From Chitinophaga sp. (GTDB lineage Bacteria; Bacteroidota; Bacteroidia; Chitinophagales; Chitinophagaceae): DNA of 64,000 nt. Position numbers and translations under genes: made by a program. Location: contig NZ_JAGHZS010000007.1 in NCBI RefSeq assembly GCF_017745275.1, positions 849,147 to 913,146 of the forward strand, in the 5' to 3' direction. Under the pieces are notes generated by a model that was not told the origin of the DNA, did no database searches, and was given only the letters and a program-made list of their open reading frames with translations. Positions 60,892 to 64,000 of this stretch are shown here, in pieces (the stretch's first letter is position 1; each line of letters opens with the position of its first letter).

Positions 60892-62073
60892 ATGATTAAT
60901 TATATGTCGGCTACCCCTCCGCTCACTATTGGGTTTCTTACCCCCTATTCGGGTATCTACCCCTTCTTTTCCCAACACCTGATAACCGGATGGTTACTGG
61001 GCATGGGCCTGGATCCTGCGCGGCAACGCACGGTGCAGTTTATTCCGGAGTTTACAAAAATGGGTGGTATGAAAGCGTCTGAAGAAGCAGCGCGCAAGCT
61101 AATCTTCTTCAACAATGTTGATATCCTGTCGGGGCTTATCAGTTATAAATCAATACCAGACCTGGTGCCCTTAATTGAACCTCAAAAAAAGCTGGCGTTT
61201 TTTTTTGATATGGGAGAATATATTCCTCACTTTCCCTACCTGAGCCCCGACATATTTTACGCATCTCACCAATTATGGCAATCACAATATGCTTTGGGCC
61301 ATTGGGCCCAAAGCACCTTTGGCAACGGTGGCCATATGATTATGCCTATCTATGAAGCAGGCTATCATCTGAGCAGTACGTTTCAACAGGGCGTCATGGC
61401 TGCCGGTGGTACCAGCCTGCATTCGAATATATTGCCTTTTGATCCCCAGGCCCCTCTCCAACTCGATCTCACAGCCATCTTCAAACGATGGAAGGAGGAT
61501 CCCCCTGCCTATGTACACGCTATTTTTTGTGGTGCGCTGGGATTAAAATTCCTGGAAGCATGGGTGCACAGCGGACTACATAAAAACATCCCGTTACTGG
61601 TACAGGAAGCCATGGTATATGATGATATACTCGATGATATCAAACAGGCAGATATAGAACTCTACACCTCCCGTTCCTGGATGCGGGAAGATGAAAGTAA
61701 AGCAAACCAGTTGTTTGTAAAACAATTTGAAAAACTGGCCAAACAACCGGCCAATATTTACGCCCTGATGGGCTATGAAGCAGGATTAATATGGAAAGAA
61801 TTGTTACCACATGCCCGTAAAAAAGACTGGGATAAAGTAAAACAACAACTACGCACAGAGGTTATAAACGGCCCACGCGGAGAGAAAAACTTTTATCCGC
61901 TTTCCGGCTTCGCGTTACCAGATTCCAACATCATAAAAATTAATACTTCCGGCAACCAAATTCATAAAATTATTCTTGATCAGGGAAAAGGAATGCGCTT
62001 TGATGCGAAAGAGTTTGAGGTCATCCATGAAGAATCTGTATCGGGGTGGCAGAACCCTTTCCTCTGTATTTAA
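60892..62073 (+). CDS. periplasmic-binding-protein-like protein without signal peptide
   Basis: 393 residues. It resembles the type-1 ligand-binding fold (LivJ/branched-chain amino acid group): PPLTIGFLTPYSGIYPFFSQHLITG at the start, a KASEEAARKLIFFNNVDILSGLIS helix-strand, IMPIYEAGYHLSSTFQQG and a C-terminal SGFALPDSNIIKINTSGNQIHKIIL. Unlike transported binding proteins it begins almost directly with the first strand and has no signal sequence or lipobox, so it should stay in the cytoplasm or leave by another route. ATG 60892 or 60904. No ABC permease or ATPase is adjacent. It sits tightly between the tail-collar gene and the exoprotein (8-bp gap). Confidence 0.7.
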   Translation: MINYMSATPPLTIGFLTPYSGIYPFFSQHLITGWLLGMGLDPARQRTVQFIPEFTKMGGMKASEEAARKLIFFNNVDILSGLISYKSIPDLVPLIEPQKKLAFFFDMGEYIPHFPYLSPDIFYASHQLWQSQYALGHWAQSTFGNGGHMIMPIYEAGYHLSSTFQQGVMAAGGTSLHSNILPFDPQAPLQLDLTAIFKRWKEDPPAYVHAIFCGALGLKFLEAWVHSGLHKNIPLLVQEAMVYDDILDDIKQADIELYTSRSWMREDESKANQLFVKQFEKLAKQPANIYALMGYEAGLIWKELLPHARKKDWDKVKQQLRTEVINGPRGEKNFYPLSGFALPDSNIIKINTSGNQIHKIILDQGKGMRFDAKEFEVIHEESVSGWQNPFLCI

Positions 62074-62081
62074 CAGCAACT

Positions 62082-64000
62082 ATGAAACACTTTTACTTTC
62101 GTGCTTTACAAATACTCCTATGGGTATTTGTTACCTTATTTCCGTCGTTGCAGGCGAAAGCGCAATATACCAGCTCTGTGCTGGAAACTGGTAAATATTA
62201 TACCGCTGTAGGCAAAGACAACCAGGATAACATCTATGTAACAGCTTATAACTCCGCTACTACCAAATATCAACTACTGAAGTACCCCAGTGGAGGTGGT
62301 GCGCCCACCGCTATTTACCAGGGTTTATCCTTCAGTGTTTCCGAATATCCCTGGGCCATTGCAGTTAACAGCACGGGCGACGTTTTTATTATGAACCCGG
62401 ATGCTGCCAGTCACTGGCAGATTATCAAGCTCGCTGCCGGCACTTATACCCCTTCTGTTATACAAAGCGGTAATTATTATACCGCCCTGGCAGTAGACGC
62501 CAGCGATAACCTCCTCACACTCGAATACAACGCCACTACCACCAGCTACCAGGTCGTTAAATATGCCGCTGCCAGTCTTACCGGCGCCGGTACCGTAGTA
62601 TATAACGGGCTACCATTGGCCACAGGCCTCGGCACTTATCCCTGGGGTATTGTAACCGACCATTCCAATAATATTTATATCATCGACTTTCCCAATAATG
62701 CATCCAATGGCCGCCTGATTAAACTCACAGCACCCGCCTATGGCGCCACCACGCTGGGTAGCGGCAAAGGCTATACGTCGCTCGCCATAGATGGGCAGGA
62801 CAATCTTTATACCACAGAAACCGCCCCCTCTCCCGCCAGTACCTCCCGTATTATGAAGTATACGGCGCCGGTAGGTGTAGGTGCTACTGGTACAGAAATT
62901 TTCACCGGCCTTAAAATTGGAAGCCTGTTCTATCCCTGGGGGCTGGCAGTGGATAGTCATGGTACGGTATACGTAGGCGATGGCGCCGCTACCGGCAACG
63001 GGCGGTTTCTTAAACTAACACCGCCTTCTATCTCTGTCAGCAGCGTCACCAAATTAAATAGCAGCCCAACCAATGCGGGCAGTGTACAATACACCGTTAC
63101 TTTCAGTGGCGCTGCCAATGGGGTCACGACTTCGGCATTTACCCTTACCACCACGGGCATTTCCGGCAGCAGCATCAGCAGTGTAACCGGCAGCGGCACC
63201 ACCTATACGGTAACGGTCAATACCGGCAGCGGAGATGGTACCCTCCGGCTCGATGTTAACGGAACCGGTATTGGTAATACCGTCACCGGTTTACCTTATA
63301 CCAGCGGAGACGTATACACAATTGATAAAACACCTCCCACAGATACTATCAAAACCTTTCCGCCAGCCCTGACCAACAGCACAGTGGCTAACTTTACTTT
63401 TACCGCCAGCGAAACGGCTACGTTTAGCGCCAGCCTGGATGGAGGCCCATACAATCCCACCACTTCCCCGTTGACGTTAACCGGCCTCGCCTCCACCTCG
63501 CATACCCTACGGGTAAAAGCGACTGACAACGCAGGTAATGTAACAGTGACGCCTGCCAGCTATACCTGGACAATAGATAATATTTCACCTGCTATCACAT
63601 TGATAGATGTACCAGCTAATGGCATTTATCACCTCGGTGATGGATTGCGGTTTAAAGCACACTTCAGTGAAAGCGTGGCAGTAACAGGAACGCCTACACT
63701 GGATATCACCATTGGCAGTACTGTCAGACAAGCTACCTACCAGGCTGGTTCAGCATCTGATACGCTTGGCTTCCTGTACATCGTACAGAGCGGAGACCTG
63801 GATATGGATGGTATCACACTGGCATCTGCTATTGCTGGTACTATTAAAGACTTAGCAGGCAACAACAGTGTGCTTACATTGCCAGCAGTGAATACCAGTG
63901 GCGTATTGGTCAATACGATTCATCCAACGGTTACTATCAGTACTGCTGCTACTTCCCCGGTTAAACAGCCATTCACCGCAACTATTACATTCAGTGAAGC
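62082..64000 (+). CDS. large secreted NHL-propeller / Ig-like repeat protein (3' end outside the window)
   Basis: At least 639 residues; the frame is open at the window end. Signal peptide MKHFYFRALQILLWVF ... LQAKAQ. Residues about 30-300 form an NHL-type beta-propeller with repeated blocks YYTAVGKDNQDNIYVT, YPWAIAVNSTGDVFIM, YPWGIVTDHSNNIYII, YTSLAIDGQDNLYTT and YPWGLAVDSHGTVYVGD. After about residue 305 come Ig-like modules with VTKLNSSPTNAGSVQYTVTFSGA and the pattern NSTVANFTFTASETATFSASLDGG, common in very long adhesins. A type IX secretion C-terminal domain is expected but lies outside the window. Composition is Thr/Ser/Gly rich, as usual for surface proteins. Confidence 0.85.
   Translation, partial: MKHFYFRALQILLWVFVTLFPSLQAKAQYTSSVLETGKYYTAVGKDNQDNIYVTAYNSATTKYQLLKYPSGGGAPTAIYQGLSFSVSEYPWAIAVNSTGDVFIMNPDAASHWQIIKLAAGTYTPSVIQSGNYYTALAVDASDNLLTLEYNATTTSYQVVKYAAASLTGAGTVVYNGLPLATGLGTYPWGIVTDHSNNIYIIDFPNNASNGRLIKLTAPAYGATTLGSGKGYTSLAIDGQDNLYTTETAPSPASTSRIMKYTAPVGVGATGTEIFTGLKIGSLFYPWGLAVDSHGTVYVGDGAATGNGRFLKLTPPSISVSSVTKLNSSPTNAGSVQYTVTFSGAANGVTTSAFTLTTTGISGSSISSVTGSGTTYTVTVNTGSGDGTLRLDVNGTGIGNTVTGLPYTSGDVYTIDKTPPTDTIKTFPPALTNSTVANFTFTASETATFSASLDGGPYNPTTSPLTLTGLASTSHTLRVKATDNAGNVTVTPASYTWTIDNISPAITLIDVPANGIYHLGDGLRFKAHFSESVAVTGTPTLDITIGSTVRQATYQAGSASDTLGFLYIVQSGDLDMDGITLASAIAGTIKDLAGNNSVLTLPAVNTSGVLVNTIHPTVTISTAATSPVKQPFTATITFSE

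Overview
The window looks like a chromosome segment of a Bacteroidota member close to Chitinophaga (Chitinophagaceae). This is inferred from gene content: two SusC/SusD pairs with STN domains, ECF sigma/FecR cassettes, LytTR two-component pairs, TlpA redoxins fused to long N-terminal regions, peptidase-S74 and tail-collar proteins. Starts lack Shine-Dalgarno sequences and a few promoters match the Bacteroidota TAnnTTTG -7 box. No rRNA, tRNA, CRISPR array, insertion sequence or prophage was seen.

Layout. 1-4.6 kb: truncated TonB receptor with a 1-nt frame problem at its start, serine acetyltransferase divergent from a complete subclass B1 metallo-beta-lactamase, two small lipoproteins. 4.6-10.4 kb: YfhO-type membrane protein behind two tandem perfect palindromes, a MacB-like permease, a degenerate receiver protein. 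10.5-28.7 kb: mostly minus-strand signalling and housekeeping genes: a multi-PAS kinase with an extra internal ATPase domain, pyrophosphatase, FG-GAP protein, LytS/LytTR pair, SDR, MgtA, OmpR-type pair, another kinase, a nucleotide-binding protein and an S74 surface protein. 29-37.6 kb: a plus-strand utilisation locus (sigma with frameshift, FecR, SusC, SusD, sulfatase) suited to a sulfated glycan. 37.8-42 kb: DUF3500, patatin, membrane protein, tandem universal stress protein. 42.1-57.8 kb: a minus-strand locus (S41 protease, ECF sigma, FecR, SusC, SusD, lipoprotein, two TlpA proteins, M1 peptidase). 58-64 kb: a secreted hypothetical, an amidohydrolase, then tail-collar protein, signal-less periplasmic-binding-like protein and the start of a large NHL/Ig-repeat exoprotein.

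Two patterns stand out. First, four minus-strand transcription units of the 42-58 kb locus carry the same element, CTTCACCC-N14-GTTGYCTT(T)AAT, always with a 14-nt spacer and close to the start codon. It is the best candidate for the promoter of the sigma factor encoded there, and terminators divide the locus into separate modules. Second, four intergenic spaces hold very long inverted repeats. Three of them have arms built from tandem 7-bp units (AGCAGAA/AGCAAAA in two copies that also share their inner stem, ATTACGG in a third), with unequal unit numbers in the two arms. They look like a dispersed intergenic repeat family that I cannot assign to a described class.

Functions are read from motifs and general family knowledge; no database search was possible.
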